DNA of 64,000 nt from the NCBI RefSeq assembly GCF_000429005.1, contig NZ_AUBA01000011.1:62001-126000 (forward strand), read 5' to 3'. This stretch comes from Novosphingobium acidiphilum DSM 19966 (lineage in GTDB: Bacteria; Pseudomonadota; Alphaproteobacteria; Sphingomonadales; Sphingomonadaceae). Below the pieces are notes generated by a model that was given only the letters and a program-made list of their open reading frames with translations, made no database searches and had not been told where the DNA came from. A program made the translations under genes and the position numbers. Shown here piece after piece: positions 1 to 8,218 of this stretch; the first letter of the stretch is position 1, and the number at the start of each line of letters is the position of its first letter.

Positions 1-104
1 CCCTTTGGCGAAGCGGGGCTTGCCTGTCAATGGGGGGGCTGGCACAGGGCCTCAAGAATTTTGCCTTACCGGCATACCCCGCCTTGCAAAGAAAGTGCCC
101 CGCC

Positions 105-974
105 ATGGCTTCGCCCCGTCGCCCCTCTGATGATCGTTCGCGCCAGACCCGTGAAGGGGTCAATGACAGCGGGCGCCCGAAAACATCGCTGCGCGGGCGC
201 GAGGGCCGGATGCACGGCGGGCGCGGATCGGGCCGGGGCAGCGCCGGCGCGGTGCGCCTGTGGGGCCGCCACGCAGTCGAGGCGGCGCTGACCAATCCCG
301 AACGCGTTGCCAAAAAACTGTGGGGCACGCGCGAGGCGATCCAGGCAATGCTTGACGATCACGATGCCGAATTGCCCGCCTCGCTGCCGATCGAATATGC
401 GCAGGCCGCCGATCTGGGCCGTCTGGTTGCGCGCGATGCGCCGCACCAGGGGCTGGTGCTCGATTGCGCGCCATTGCCCGACCTGGTGCTGGGCGAGGCG
501 CTGGACGAGGCCCGCGGGCGCACGATCGTGATCCTTGACCAGGTGACCGATCCGCACAACGTCGGCGCCATCCTGCGCAGCTGCGCCGCGTTCGACGTGG
601 CCGCGCTGATCACGCAGGACCGCCACGCTCCGCCCGAATCCGGCACATTGGCCAAATCGGCTTCGGGTGCGCTGGAAGTGGTGCCGTGGGTGCGTGTGGT
701 CAATCTGGCGCGCGCGCTGGAAACATTGTCAGAGGCTGGTTACTGGCGCATCGCGCTGGATGGCGAAGGCAAGGCGGCCTTTCCGGCGGCACTGCCCAGC
801 GGGCCCGTGGCACTGGTGCTGGGCGCCGAAGGCGACGGCATCCGCCGCAACGTGCTTGACCATTGCGATGCGGTCGCGCGCCTGCCGATCTCGGGCCGGA
901 TCGAAAGCCTGAATGTCTCGACCGCCGCGGCCATCGCGCTTTATGCCGCATCGATCCGCGACAAGGCGGATTGA
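105..974 (+). CDS. rlmB: 23S rRNA (guanosine-2'-O-)-methyltransferase, TrmH/SpoU family
   Basis: SPOUT-class methyltransferase that 2'-O-methylates a guanosine of 23S rRNA using S-adenosylmethionine. About 40 basic, low-complexity residues precede a substrate-binding domain beginning at the conserved WGRHAVEAAL. The catalytic domain follows, with the family motifs LDQVTDPHNVGAILRSC (motif 1, with the Asn and Arg), LVLGAEGDGIRR (motif 2) and LNVSTAAAIALY (motif 3, the knotted SAM site). The frame is open back to an ATG at 30, but the ATG at 105 follows an AAAG-containing leader and gives the more usual length of 289 residues. It converges on the HU gene across a shared terminator. Family assignment is firm; RlmB versus a close TrmH paralogue is inferred. 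Confidence 0.9.
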   Translation: MASPRRPSDDRSRQTREGVNDSGRPKTSLRGREGRMHGGRGSGRGSAGAVRLWGRHAVEAALTNPERVAKKLWGTREAIQAMLDDHDAELPASLPIEYAQAADLGRLVARDAPHQGLVLDCAPLPDLVLGEALDEARGRTIVILDQVTDPHNVGAILRSCAAFDVAALITQDRHAPPESGTLAKSASGALEVVPWVRVVNLARALETLSEAGYWRIALDGEGKAAFPAALPSGPVALVLGAEGDGIRRNVLDHCDAVARLPISGRIESLNVSTAAAIALYAASIRDKAD

Positions 975-981
975 GGCACAA

Positions 982-1018
982 AAAAACCGCGCTGCGGCAC
1001 GAGCCGCGCGCGGTTTTT
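982..1018. terminator. Bidirectional intrinsic terminator between rlmB and HU
   Basis: A GC-rich inverted repeat (CCGCGC then GCGGC, pairing with GCCGC then GCGCGG) is flanked by an A-run on its left and a T-run on its right. It can therefore end transcription in both directions. It lies between the stop codons of two convergent genes. Confidence 0.8.
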
Positions 1019-1068
1019 GCTGGTTCGGCGCGGGCCCGGTCAAGACCCCGTGCCGCCGGACGCGCCGA

Positions 1069-1341
1069 TTAGTTGACGGCGTCCTTCAGGCCCTTGCCGG
1101 CCTTGAACTTGGGCTGTGACGATGCCTTGATCGACATCGGTTCGCCGGTCCGCGGGTTGCGCCCGGTCGAAGCCTTGCGCTTGGCAACCGAGAAAGTGCC
1201 GAAACCGACCAGACGCACTTCGTCGCCCTTCGCCAGTGCACCGGTGACAGCTTCGAACACGGCTTCGACAGCCTTGGTCGCATCACCTTTGGTCAGGCCG
1301 CTGGAATCGGCAACAGCGCTGATCAGATCGTTCTTGTTCAT
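1069..1341 (-). CDS. hup: HU-family DNA-binding protein
   Basis: Nucleoid-associated histone-like protein of 90 residues, the normal length for HU. It opens with MNKNDLISAVAD, contains the core VRLVGFGTFSVAKRKA, and carries the beta-arm signature GRNPRTGEPM, whose proline intercalates into bent DNA in known HU proteins. It binds DNA non-specifically as a dimer. The leader contains a strong AGGGGG ribosome binding site. It is transcribed alone and sits downstream of lon in the same orientation, a common alphaproteobacterial arrangement. Confidence 0.96.
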   Translation of the reverse strand: MNKNDLISAVADSSGLTKGDATKAVEAVFEAVTGALAKGDEVRLVGFGTFSVAKRKASTGRNPRTGEPMSIKASSQPKFKAGKGLKDAVN

Positions 1342-1372
1342 ACCGGGAACCCCCTACGTTGTTTTTGTGCAG

Positions 1373-1401
1373 GTTATATTTGGCGTCGGAATCAATGTGA
1401 C
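1373..1401 (-). promoter_or_regulatory. Possible sigma-70-type promoter of the HU gene
   Basis: Read on the minus strand, GTCACA and TATAAC are separated by 17 bases and lie about 30-60 bases upstream of the HU start codon. The match to a housekeeping promoter is moderate and rests on sequence alone. Confidence 0.35.
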
Positions 1402-1570
1402 GGGTTGGGGGACATGAACGGGAAAGCTGCCGCCTGTCAAAGGCAAATGCGCACATTCGCGCGGATTTACCCCCGAAATCCGGGCAACTGCTTATTGGCA
1501 AAGCTTTGCCCGACCGCCGCAGTATCGCCGGGTAACGACCGGGTGCCGAAATGCTGCGCAACAAAGACAT

Positions 1571-1600
1571 GCCCCCTGCCCGCTTTCGCGGGCAGGGGGC
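1571..1600 (-). terminator. Hairpin terminator downstream of lon
   Basis: A perfect 13-bp inverted repeat (GCCCCCTGCCCGC and its complement) with a TTTC loop begins 30 bases after the lon stop codon. The T-rich stretch that follows on the minus strand is weak, so the termination role is inferred from position and stem strength. Confidence 0.65.
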
Positions 1601-1630
1601 TGTCGTTTCAGACCGTTGAAATGCCGCGGC

Positions 1631-4036
1631 TCAGTGGGCCGTGGGTGGAACGATCGCTGCGGGCAACGCCGCCACGGGCTGGCTGGCCAGATCGTCGGCT
1701 TCGGTCCATTCGATCGGTTCGGTCGGCGATACCAGCGCACGCGCCAGCACCTCGTCCACATGGCTGACCGGCAGAATTTCCAGCCCGTCGAGGATGTTGG
1801 CCGGGATCTCGGCCAGATCCTTGCGGTTTTCTTCAGGGATCAGCACGGTCGTGATCCCGCCGCGCAGTGCCGCCAGCAGCTTTTCCTTCAGCCCGCCGAT
1901 CGCCAGCACACGGCCCCGCAGCGTAACTTCGCCGGTCATCGCCACATCGGCACGCACCGGGATGCCGGTCAGCGTTGACACCATCGCGGTGACCATGCCG
2001 ACCCCCGCACTTGGCCCGTCCTTGGGCACAGCGCCCTCGGGCAGGTGGATGTGCAGATCCTTGCGCTGAAAAATCGACGGCCGGATGCCATAGTGCGGCC
2101 CGCGCGACTTGACGAAACTGAACGCCATCTGGACCGATTCGCTCATCACCTCGCCCAGCTTGCCGGTCGTGCGCGCGGCCCCCTTGCCCGGCACGGTAAC
2201 GCTTTCGATCGTCAGCAGTTCGCCACCGACTTCGGTCCAGGCCAGGCCTGTTACCGCGCCGACCTGGTTTTCGTCGTCGGACATGCCATGACGGAATTTG
2301 CGCACGCCGGCAAAGTCGGACAGGTTGTCCGCGGTGATCGTAACGGTCTTGTCCTTGCCTTCCAGAATGCGCCGCAGCGATTTGCGCGCCAGCCGCGCAA
2401 TTTCGCGTTCAAGCGTGCGCACCCCGGCTTCGCGCGTGTAATACCGGATCAGATCGCGCAAGGCGTCGTGTTCCAGTGTGAATTCGCCCGATTTCAGCCC
2501 GTGCGCCTGCACCTGCTTGGCCACCAGATGCCGTTCGGCGATCTCGACCTTTTCATCCTCGGTATAGCCTTCGAGCCGGATGATCTCCATGCGGTCGAGC
2601 AAGGCCTGCGGCAGGTTCAGGCTGTTGGCGGTGCACACGAACATCACGTCCGACAGATCGACATCGACCTCCAGATAGTGGTCCTGGAACTTTGCGTTCT
2701 GTTCGGGATCGAGCACCTCGAGCAGCGCCGACGCCGGATCGCCGCGGAAATCCTGCCCCAGCTTGTCGATTTCATCGAGCAGGAACAGCGGGTTCATCGT
2801 CTCCGCCTTGCGCAGGTTGGTCACGATCTTGCCCGGCAGCGAACCGATATAGGTGCGCCGGTGGCCGCGGATTTCAGCCTCGTCGCGCACGCCGCCCAGC
2901 GACTGGCGGATGAACTGGCGCCCGGTGGCCTTGGCGATCGATTTGCCCAGGCTGGTCTTGCCCACACCCGGCGGTCCGACCAGGCACAGGATCGGGCCTT
3001 TCAGCTTGTTGGTACGCGCCTGCACCGCCAGATACTCGATGATCCGGTCCTTGACCTTGTCGAGCGCATAGTGATCGGCATCGAGCACGGCCTGCGCCGC
3101 GCCGATATCACGCTTCAGCTTGCTGCGCTTGCCCCACGGCAGGCCCAGCAAGACGTCGAGATAGTTGCGGATGACGGTGGCTTCGGCCGACATCGGCTGC
3201 ATGGTCTTAAGCTTTTTCAGCTCGGCGCCGGCCTTGGCGCGGGCATCCTTCGACAGCTTGAGCTTGTCGATACGCTCGGCCAGTTCGTCCAGCTCGTTGC
3301 CGCCGCCTTCGTCGCTGCCGCCCAGTTCGGACTGGATCGCCTTGAGCTGCTCGTTGAGGTAATATTCGCGCTGGGTCTTTTCCATCTGGCGCTTGACCCG
3401 GCCCCGGATCTTGCGTTCGACCTGCAGCACGCCAAGCTCGCCCTCCATGAAGGACAACACCATTTCCAGGCGCTTGAGCGCGTCGTTTTCCGACAGCACC
3501 GCCTGCTTGTCGGCGACTTTGGCGGCCAGATTTGCGGCGACCGCATCGGCCAGCTTGCCCGCGTCGTCGATATCGCCGAGCGCCGATCCGGCATCCTGCG
3601 GCAGCTTTTTCGACAGCTTGGCATATTCGCCAAACTGTTCGACCACCTGGCGCATCATCGCCGACACTTCGGCGCCGGTCAGCGCGACGGGTTCGATCGG
3701 CTCGACGCCGGCCAGCAGCAATGCGCCGTGTGCGCCGGATTCGGACGAAAGATCGACCAGCCGGGCGCGTTGATGCCCTTCGACCAGCACGCGCACGGTG
3801 CCATCGGGCAATTTGAGCAATTGCAGCACTTTGGCGATCACGCCGGTGTCGTACAGATCATCGTGATCGGGATCGTCGATGCCGGGATCGAGCTGTGCCA
3901 GCAGGAAGATGTCCTTGGCCCCGCCCATCGCCGCTTCAAGCGCGGCCACCGATTTTTCACGTCCGACAAACAGCGGCACGACCATGCCGGGGAAGACCAC
4001 GATATCGCGCAGCGGCAAAAGAGGAAAATGTTGCAT
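1631..4036 (-). CDS. lon: ATP-dependent protease La (Lon)
   Basis: Cytoplasmic AAA+ serine protease that degrades misfolded and regulatory proteins. Order of domains: N-terminal substrate domain from MQHFPLLPLRDIVVFPGMVV, a central coiled coil around residues 190-280, the AAA+ module with Walker A GPPGVGKTSLGKS near residue 355 and Walker B FLLDEIDK, and a C-terminal protease domain. The catalytic Ser lies in PKDGPSAGVGM, near residue 675, with the Lys in LRGRVLAIGGLKEKLLAA. The frame extends 60 codons upstream, but the ATG at 4036 is preceded by GGAAAGGA and matches the family N-terminus, giving 801 residues. It has its own terminator, and HU lies downstream. Confidence 0.97.
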   Translation of the reverse strand: MQHFPLLPLRDIVVFPGMVVPLFVGREKSVAALEAAMGGAKDIFLLAQLDPGIDDPDHDDLYDTGVIAKVLQLLKLPDGTVRVLVEGHQRARLVDLSSESGAHGALLLAGVEPIEPVALTGAEVSAMMRQVVEQFGEYAKLSKKLPQDAGSALGDIDDAGKLADAVAANLAAKVADKQAVLSENDALKRLEMVLSFMEGELGVLQVERKIRGRVKRQMEKTQREYYLNEQLKAIQSELGGSDEGGGNELDELAERIDKLKLSKDARAKAGAELKKLKTMQPMSAEATVIRNYLDVLLGLPWGKRSKLKRDIGAAQAVLDADHYALDKVKDRIIEYLAVQARTNKLKGPILCLVGPPGVGKTSLGKSIAKATGRQFIRQSLGGVRDEAEIRGHRRTYIGSLPGKIVTNLRKAETMNPLFLLDEIDKLGQDFRGDPASALLEVLDPEQNAKFQDHYLEVDVDLSDVMFVCTANSLNLPQALLDRMEIIRLEGYTEDEKVEIAERHLVAKQVQAHGLKSGEFTLEHDALRDLIRYYTREAGVRTLEREIARLARKSLRRILEGKDKTVTITADNLSDFAGVRKFRHGMSDDENQVGAVTGLAWTEVGGELLTIESVTVPGKGAARTTGKLGEVMSESVQMAFSFVKSRGPHYGIRPSIFQRKDLHIHLPEGAVPKDGPSAGVGMVTAMVSTLTGIPVRADVAMTGEVTLRGRVLAIGGLKEKLLAALRGGITTVLIPEENRKDLAEIPANILDGLEILPVSHVDEVLARALVSPTEPIEWTEADDLASQPVAALPAAIVPPTAH

Positions 4037-4216
4037 TGAAATCCGGTTCCTTTCCCCCGTGTCCGGCCGGTGTGGTTGCGCGCTTTCGAGTGCGCCTGCC
4101 ACAGGACCTTTGACGGGGCTTTGCGCAGATATGGGATCACTGCGGCGTGGCCGCAATGCCCTTTGAACCAAAGACGGTAGACATCTGCGCGGTTTCAGGG
4201 GCAACGCCGCCTGCAA

Positions 4217-5377
4217 TCAGCTTCCGCCGAGATGATATCTGGGCGGCAAGGGCTGTACCACGGCATGCGGCTGGATGATCGGCACCGCAATGAACACCGG
4301 CGGCGGGGGCGGCTGCGGCAACCGAACCTGGGCGGATGGCGATGGCACGGCCGCAGGCGCCGGGGCAAGCGTGGCCGGAACGGGTGGCTTTGCCGGGCCC
4401 TCGGGCTCGAGCGGGCGCACGAACGGCGGCTGGCCGACTTCGCCCTTGGCCAGCGGACCACGCCCGTGCAGGCCCTCGATCTCTTCGAACCGCGATCGGA
4501 AATAGGCCTGGCGGTACGAGGCATAGACATTGCTGGTCTTGCGCACACGTTCGACGCCTTCATCGATGTCGACGCGGTAATCCAGTTCGGTAATCACGCC
4601 CGAGGCCGTGACATAATAATAATTTTTCAATGGCTTGAACGCCAACGGCAGCGCCGCGTTGTCAAGCAGCGAGCCGATCAGATCGCGCACCGAAGTCGGA
4701 CCCACCAACGGCAGGAACAGATAAGGCCCCGGCCCGATCCCCCAGTATCCGAAAGTGTTGCCAAATCCGTTGGGCCGGTAATGGATATTGAACGGCTTTT
4801 TCTTGGCCACATCGAGCAGCCCGCCGATCCCGATGGTGGAATTGATGCCAAACCGCGCCAGGGTCTGCGCCGCGCGCCCCGGATGCAATTGCAGAACATG
4901 GTTCAACGCGTTGACCGGCTCGGTCAGATTGAAAAAGAAATTGTGCAGACCCTGGCGCATCGGCGAAGGAATGCCATCGCGGTAAACGTGCATGACCGGC
5001 CCGATCAGCGCCTTGTCGACCGATTCGATTGCCTGGAACGAGACCTTGTTGACCCCTTCGACGGGATCGATCTTCTGCATCTTGTGTTCGCCCGACACGA
5101 CAATCTGCGCGTTTGCGGCAGGCACCGGCGTATCGCCAGCCGCAGGCGCGGGGGTATCGGCAGCCGCAGGCGAAGGCGCAGCGGGCGGGGCGGCAGGGGC
5201 CGGATCGGCCGGCGGTGTCGATACCGGCGCCGCGGGCTCGACAGGAGCAGCGGCTTGCGTCGGGGCGGCAGGGGCCACGCCCTGAGCCGGCGGTTCGGTC
5301 TGGGTCAACGAAGCCGCAAGCACGGCGGTCAGCACGATCAATTCGGATCCTTTCGCCACACGGCGCACGGGGGGCAT
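4217..5377 (-). CDS. MlaA (VacJ)-family phospholipid-transport protein with long Pro/Ala-rich flanks
   Basis: MlaA removes phospholipids from the outer leaflet of the outer membrane and passes them to the Mla system. The family core runs from about residue 105 (DPVEGVNKVSFQAIESVDKAL) and includes the typical NFFFNLTEPVNALNH, LARFGINSTIGIGGLLDVA and GYWGIGPGPYLFLPLVGPTSVRDLIG. It is preceded by a hydrophobic segment and about 70 Pro/Ala residues, and followed by a Pro-rich tail. Odd: the hydrophobic N-terminus (LIVLTAVLAASL) has no lipobox cysteine, although classical MlaA is a lipoprotein. The start at 5377 is chosen over 5422 because it puts the hydrophobic segment nearer the N-terminus. No Mla ABC genes are nearby. 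Confidence 0.85.
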   Translation of the reverse strand: MPPVRRVAKGSELIVLTAVLAASLTQTEPPAQGVAPAAPTQAAAPVEPAAPVSTPPADPAPAAPPAAPSPAAADTPAPAAGDTPVPAANAQIVVSGEHKMQKIDPVEGVNKVSFQAIESVDKALIGPVMHVYRDGIPSPMRQGLHNFFFNLTEPVNALNHVLQLHPGRAAQTLARFGINSTIGIGGLLDVAKKKPFNIHYRPNGFGNTFGYWGIGPGPYLFLPLVGPTSVRDLIGSLLDNAALPLAFKPLKNYYYVTASGVITELDYRVDIDEGVERVRKTSNVYASYRQAYFRSRFEEIEGLHGRGPLAKGEVGQPPFVRPLEPEGPAKPPVPATLAPAPAAVPSPSAQVRLPQPPPPPVFIAVPIIQPHAVVQPLPPRYHLGGS

Positions 5378-5529
5378 GCGGTATGGGTCGCGCAGTGCGC
5401 GCATCGCGTTCCTAGCACGCAATTGTCAAAAAAGCCTGAGAGTTGCGAACGGCATGCCGTGCGCAAGGCTCTGCTTATCGCAGGTGCAGCATGATCGGGA
5501 CAGCTGTCTGCGGGGGAAGCCCCCCCGGA

Positions 5530-5865
5530 TCAGAACGGCAGTTTGAAACCCGGGGGAATGCCTGCTGCCATCTGCACCTTCTGCATTTCTTCGGCCGCCA
5601 CGGCATCGGCCCGGCCGCGGGCATCGTTGAACGCCGCCGCCACCAGATCCTCAAGAATGCCCTTTTCGGACACTTGCACCAGGCTGTCATCGATCGCCAC
5701 GCCGATCACGCGGCCCTTGGCGGTGGCGCGGATGCGCACCAGCCCGCCACCGGCCAGGCCGTCGACTTCGATCGAATCGAGGCGGCCCTGCGCCTCGCCC
5801 ATCTGCTTCTGGATCGTCTCGGCCGCGCGTTGGGCGGCCTGGATCATGTCTTCCATCGATTTCAT
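5530..5865 (-). CDS. ybaB: YbaB/EbfC-family nucleoid-associated protein
   Basis: Small (111 residues) dimeric DNA-binding protein of the YbaB/EbfC family. The sequence shows the usual N-terminal helix rich in Gln and Met (MEDMIQAAQRAAETIQKQM), the beta segment VRIRATAKGRVIGVAID, and a C-terminal helix. Its start codon overlaps the dnaX stop codon by 4 bases, so the two are translationally coupled, as in many bacteria. The recR gene that often follows is absent here. Confidence 0.93.
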   Translation of the reverse strand: MKSMEDMIQAAQRAAETIQKQMGEAQGRLDSIEVDGLAGGGLVRIRATAKGRVIGVAIDDSLVQVSEKGILEDLVAAAFNDARGRADAVAAEEMQKVQMAAGIPPGFKLPF

Positions 5866-7643
5866 GCGCGTCGGCTCCAGGGTTTTGCGCCGGTATCGGC
5901 AGAATCCGGCTGATCGATGATCCGCGCCTCGGGAAAGGCCGCCATCACGGCCTTGACCAGCGGATCGTCATGCATTGCGGCATCTTCGGCGGCGGCCTGC
6001 GCAGCGCGCACTTCTTCCAGGCTGGGCGCGCCTGCGGCATCGCCGCGTTCGACCTGCCACCGTTCACCGGTGGCGGTTTCAAGCGCGCGGCGCATATCGG
6101 CCGACGGATCGCCCGGAATGCCGGGTGCCAGTTCATAGACCAACGTGCCCGACGCCAGCGTGATCACCCGCACCGCCAGCCGCATCGTCGATGCCACCAG
6201 CGGCGAAACCTGATCGACCTGATCGACCAGTGTGGCCCAGTCGACGGGCCTGGCGACAGCCTGCGCGGCGGGCGCCGCACTGCCGTCGGGCCCTGCATTT
6301 GCCGGGGCAGCATGCGCCGCGTCGCGCACCAGCGCCTCGATCTTGCGGACCAGACCGCCGGGATCGGGCATGTCGCTGGCATGCATCACGCGCAGCATGG
6401 CCATCTGCGCTGCGGCCAGCGGATCGGGCGCGACGCGCACTTCGTCATGACCTTTCAGCAGCAATTGCCACAGGCGGTGCATTTGCCCGGCGCTGAGTGT
6501 CTTGGCCCAGGTGCCGATCGCCTCGCGCTCTTGCGCGCCTGGCACATCGGCTTTGCCGGTTACTTGCGCCAGCGTGACCTTGTGCACCAGGTCGAGCTGC
6601 GCGCGCATCAGCGCCAGCGGTTCGATGCCCAGCGCATATTGCCCTGCCACTTCGCCAAGCACTTGCGCCGGATCGCCCGACAGCAGCGCGGCAAACAGCC
6701 GGCCCTGCATCGCGCGATCGGCCAGCCCCAGCATTTCGCGCAACTGCACCGCAGTGACATGCGTGCGGCCTTCGCCGCCGGTGGCAAGGTCGGCGTGGCT
6801 GATCGCCTGATCGAGGATAGAAAGCCCGTCGCGCACCGAACCCTCGGCGGCTGCGGCGATCAGATCAAGCGCCTCGGGATCGGCGCTGACCGCCTCCTTT
6901 TCGCAGATCATCGCGAAATGCGCGGCCAGCACCGGTGCCTCGATGCGTTTGAGATCAAACCGCTGGCACCGCGACAGCACGGTTACCGGCAGCTTGTCGA
7001 CTTCGGTGGTGGCAAACAGGAATTTGACATGCGCCGGCGGTTCTTCAAGCGTCTTGAGCAGCGCGTTGAACGCATTGCGGCTGAGCATGTGGACTTCGTC
7101 GATGATATAGATCTTGTACCGCGCCGAGACCGCGGCATAGCGCACCGCCTCGATGATTTCGCGCACATCATCCACGCCGGTGTGGCTGGCGGCGTCCATT
7201 TCGATCACGTCGATATGGCGCCCTTCGGCAATCGCCTGGCACGGTTCGCATTGCCCGCAGGGATCGATCGTGGGCCCGCCCTGCCCGTCGGGTCCGATGC
7301 AGTTCAGCGCCTTGGCAATCAGCCGCGCGGTGGAGGTTTTGCCCACCCCGCGAATGCCGGTCATCAAAAAGGCATGCGCCAGCCGCCCGCGCCGGATAGC
7401 ATTGGCAAGGGTTTGCACCATCGCCTCCTGCCCGATCAGTTCGGCAAAAGTCTGCGACCGGTATTTGCGCGCCAGCACCCGATAGGCCTGGGGCGGCGGG
7501 TCCGCTGCTGCATGCGCGGCCGGCTGCCGGGCGGCAGGCGCGGGATCGCCAAACATCGAATTCTGCCCCGCAGCCTCAAGCGCGGCAGCGGTCAGCGGTT
7601 CGTTGGCGGCATCGCCAAACATGTCGGTTGAATCGGCCATCAT
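5862..7643 (-). CDS. dnaX: DNA polymerase III subunit gamma/tau
   Basis: AAA+ subunit of the clamp loader that organises the replisome. After a roughly 60-residue variable N-terminus comes the conserved YRVLARKYRSQTFAELIGQE. Then follow Walker A GIRGVGKTSTA near residue 100, a four-cysteine zinc module (CGQCEPC region, near residue 130), Walker B IYIIDEVHML and the SRC sensor motif. The C-terminal tau region is Ala-rich. At 593 residues it is a full-length tau-type product. I saw no obvious A-run that would programme a gamma frameshift. Two ATGs (7643 and 7640) are possible starts. The SRP RNA gene lies just upstream on the same strand. Confidence 0.96.
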   Translation of the reverse strand: MMADSTDMFGDAANEPLTAAALEAAGQNSMFGDPAPAARQPAAHAAADPPPQAYRVLARKYRSQTFAELIGQEAMVQTLANAIRRGRLAHAFLMTGIRGVGKTSTARLIAKALNCIGPDGQGGPTIDPCGQCEPCQAIAEGRHIDVIEMDAASHTGVDDVREIIEAVRYAAVSARYKIYIIDEVHMLSRNAFNALLKTLEEPPAHVKFLFATTEVDKLPVTVLSRCQRFDLKRIEAPVLAAHFAMICEKEAVSADPEALDLIAAAAEGSVRDGLSILDQAISHADLATGGEGRTHVTAVQLREMLGLADRAMQGRLFAALLSGDPAQVLGEVAGQYALGIEPLALMRAQLDLVHKVTLAQVTGKADVPGAQEREAIGTWAKTLSAGQMHRLWQLLLKGHDEVRVAPDPLAAAQMAMLRVMHASDMPDPGGLVRKIEALVRDAAHAAPANAGPDGSAAPAAQAVARPVDWATLVDQVDQVSPLVASTMRLAVRVITLASGTLVYELAPGIPGDPSADMRRALETATGERWQVERGDAAGAPSLEEVRAAQAAAEDAAMHDDPLVKAVMAAFPEARIIDQPDSADTGAKPWSRRA

Positions 7644-7716
7644 GCCACTAGGTAGAAGCTATGGCGGGGAAAGTCGAATGCCGGTGGAGCAGTGGTCCAC
7701 ATCTGCAAGCTTTCGC

Positions 7717-7808
7717 AAAAGGAGCCGGGCGACCCGTCGCTGATCGTTGTGGCTGCTTCCTTCCGGATCTGACCAGGTTGGCGAACGCAAACGTCCACCC
7801 GACTCCCG
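7717..7808 (-). ncRNA. ffs: Signal recognition particle RNA (small bacterial 4.5S type)
   Basis: On the minus strand the sequence contains CTGGTCAGATCCGGAAGGAA followed by GCAGCC, the conserved SRP domain IV with the GGAA loop that binds Ffh. The ends pair over at least 12 bp (GGAGTCGGGTGG with TCGCCCGGCTCC), closing a rod of about 90 nt, and a short T-run follows. It lies directly upstream of dnaX, a frequent location. The ends are set by base pairing and may be off by a few bases. Confidence 0.93.
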
Positions 7809-7907
7809 GTCGCGCCTATGACCGGACCGCGCCGAAATTGCAAGAGCGCCTGGCGTTGGCGTGTGCGGCAACGCTATACGCTGTCAGGCGCGCGTCGCAG
7901 ACAGCGT

Positions 7908-8186
7908 TCAGCGAAAATTGTCGGCGTAGCTTTGCAGTTTCAACCGCCGCGGTGGCGTCGGGGTGACGTGCACGGCGATCCCGTAGCGTTCGGCATAGGC
8001 GCGCGCCTCGGCTTCGCTGGCGAACTTCAGGATCACCTGCTGCTGCATGTCGCCCGATCCGGCCCAGCCGGTCAGCGGGTCGGGTTTCTTCGCCTCGGCC
8101 GGGGCGAATTCAAGCAGCCAGTCATTGATGCGGGACTTGCCCGACTGCATGGCGTTCTTGGGGCGCTGAAAGATGCGTGCGGTCAT
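7908..8186 (-). CDS. NDUFS4-like accessory subunit of respiratory complex I
   Basis: The 92-residue product matches the ETC complex I subunit family, homologous to mitochondrial NDUFS4, which stabilises NADH:ubiquinone oxidoreductase. Visible features are MTARIFQRPKNAMQSGK at the start, the conserved WLLEF, DPLTGWAGSGDMQQQV and a FASEAEARAYAERYGI segment. The frame is open far upstream, but the ATG at 8186 fits the family N-terminus. It stands apart from any nuo operon, which is typical of this alphaproteobacterial accessory subunit. It lies 32 bp downstream of hrpB. Confidence 0.9.
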   Translation of the reverse strand: MTARIFQRPKNAMQSGKSRINDWLLEFAPAEAKKPDPLTGWAGSGDMQQQVILKFASEAEARAYAERYGIAVHVTPTPPRRLKLQSYADNFR

Positions 8187-8218
8187 GCCGCGCGCTTGCA
8201 ACCGAATCGCGCGACAAA

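Noticed and set aside
1..104. Longer rlmB start at position 30 or a tRNA at the window edge
   Set aside because: The upstream codons give no family match and no cloverleaf can be folded from the first 100 bases.
2045..4039. Long plus-strand open frame opposite lon
   Set aside because: It is antisense to a clear Lon protease, is His/Gln/Arg-rich and shows no domain. High GC creates such shadows.
5970..7631. Long plus-strand open frame opposite dnaX
   Set aside because: Antisense shadow of DnaX with low-complexity composition and no start signal.
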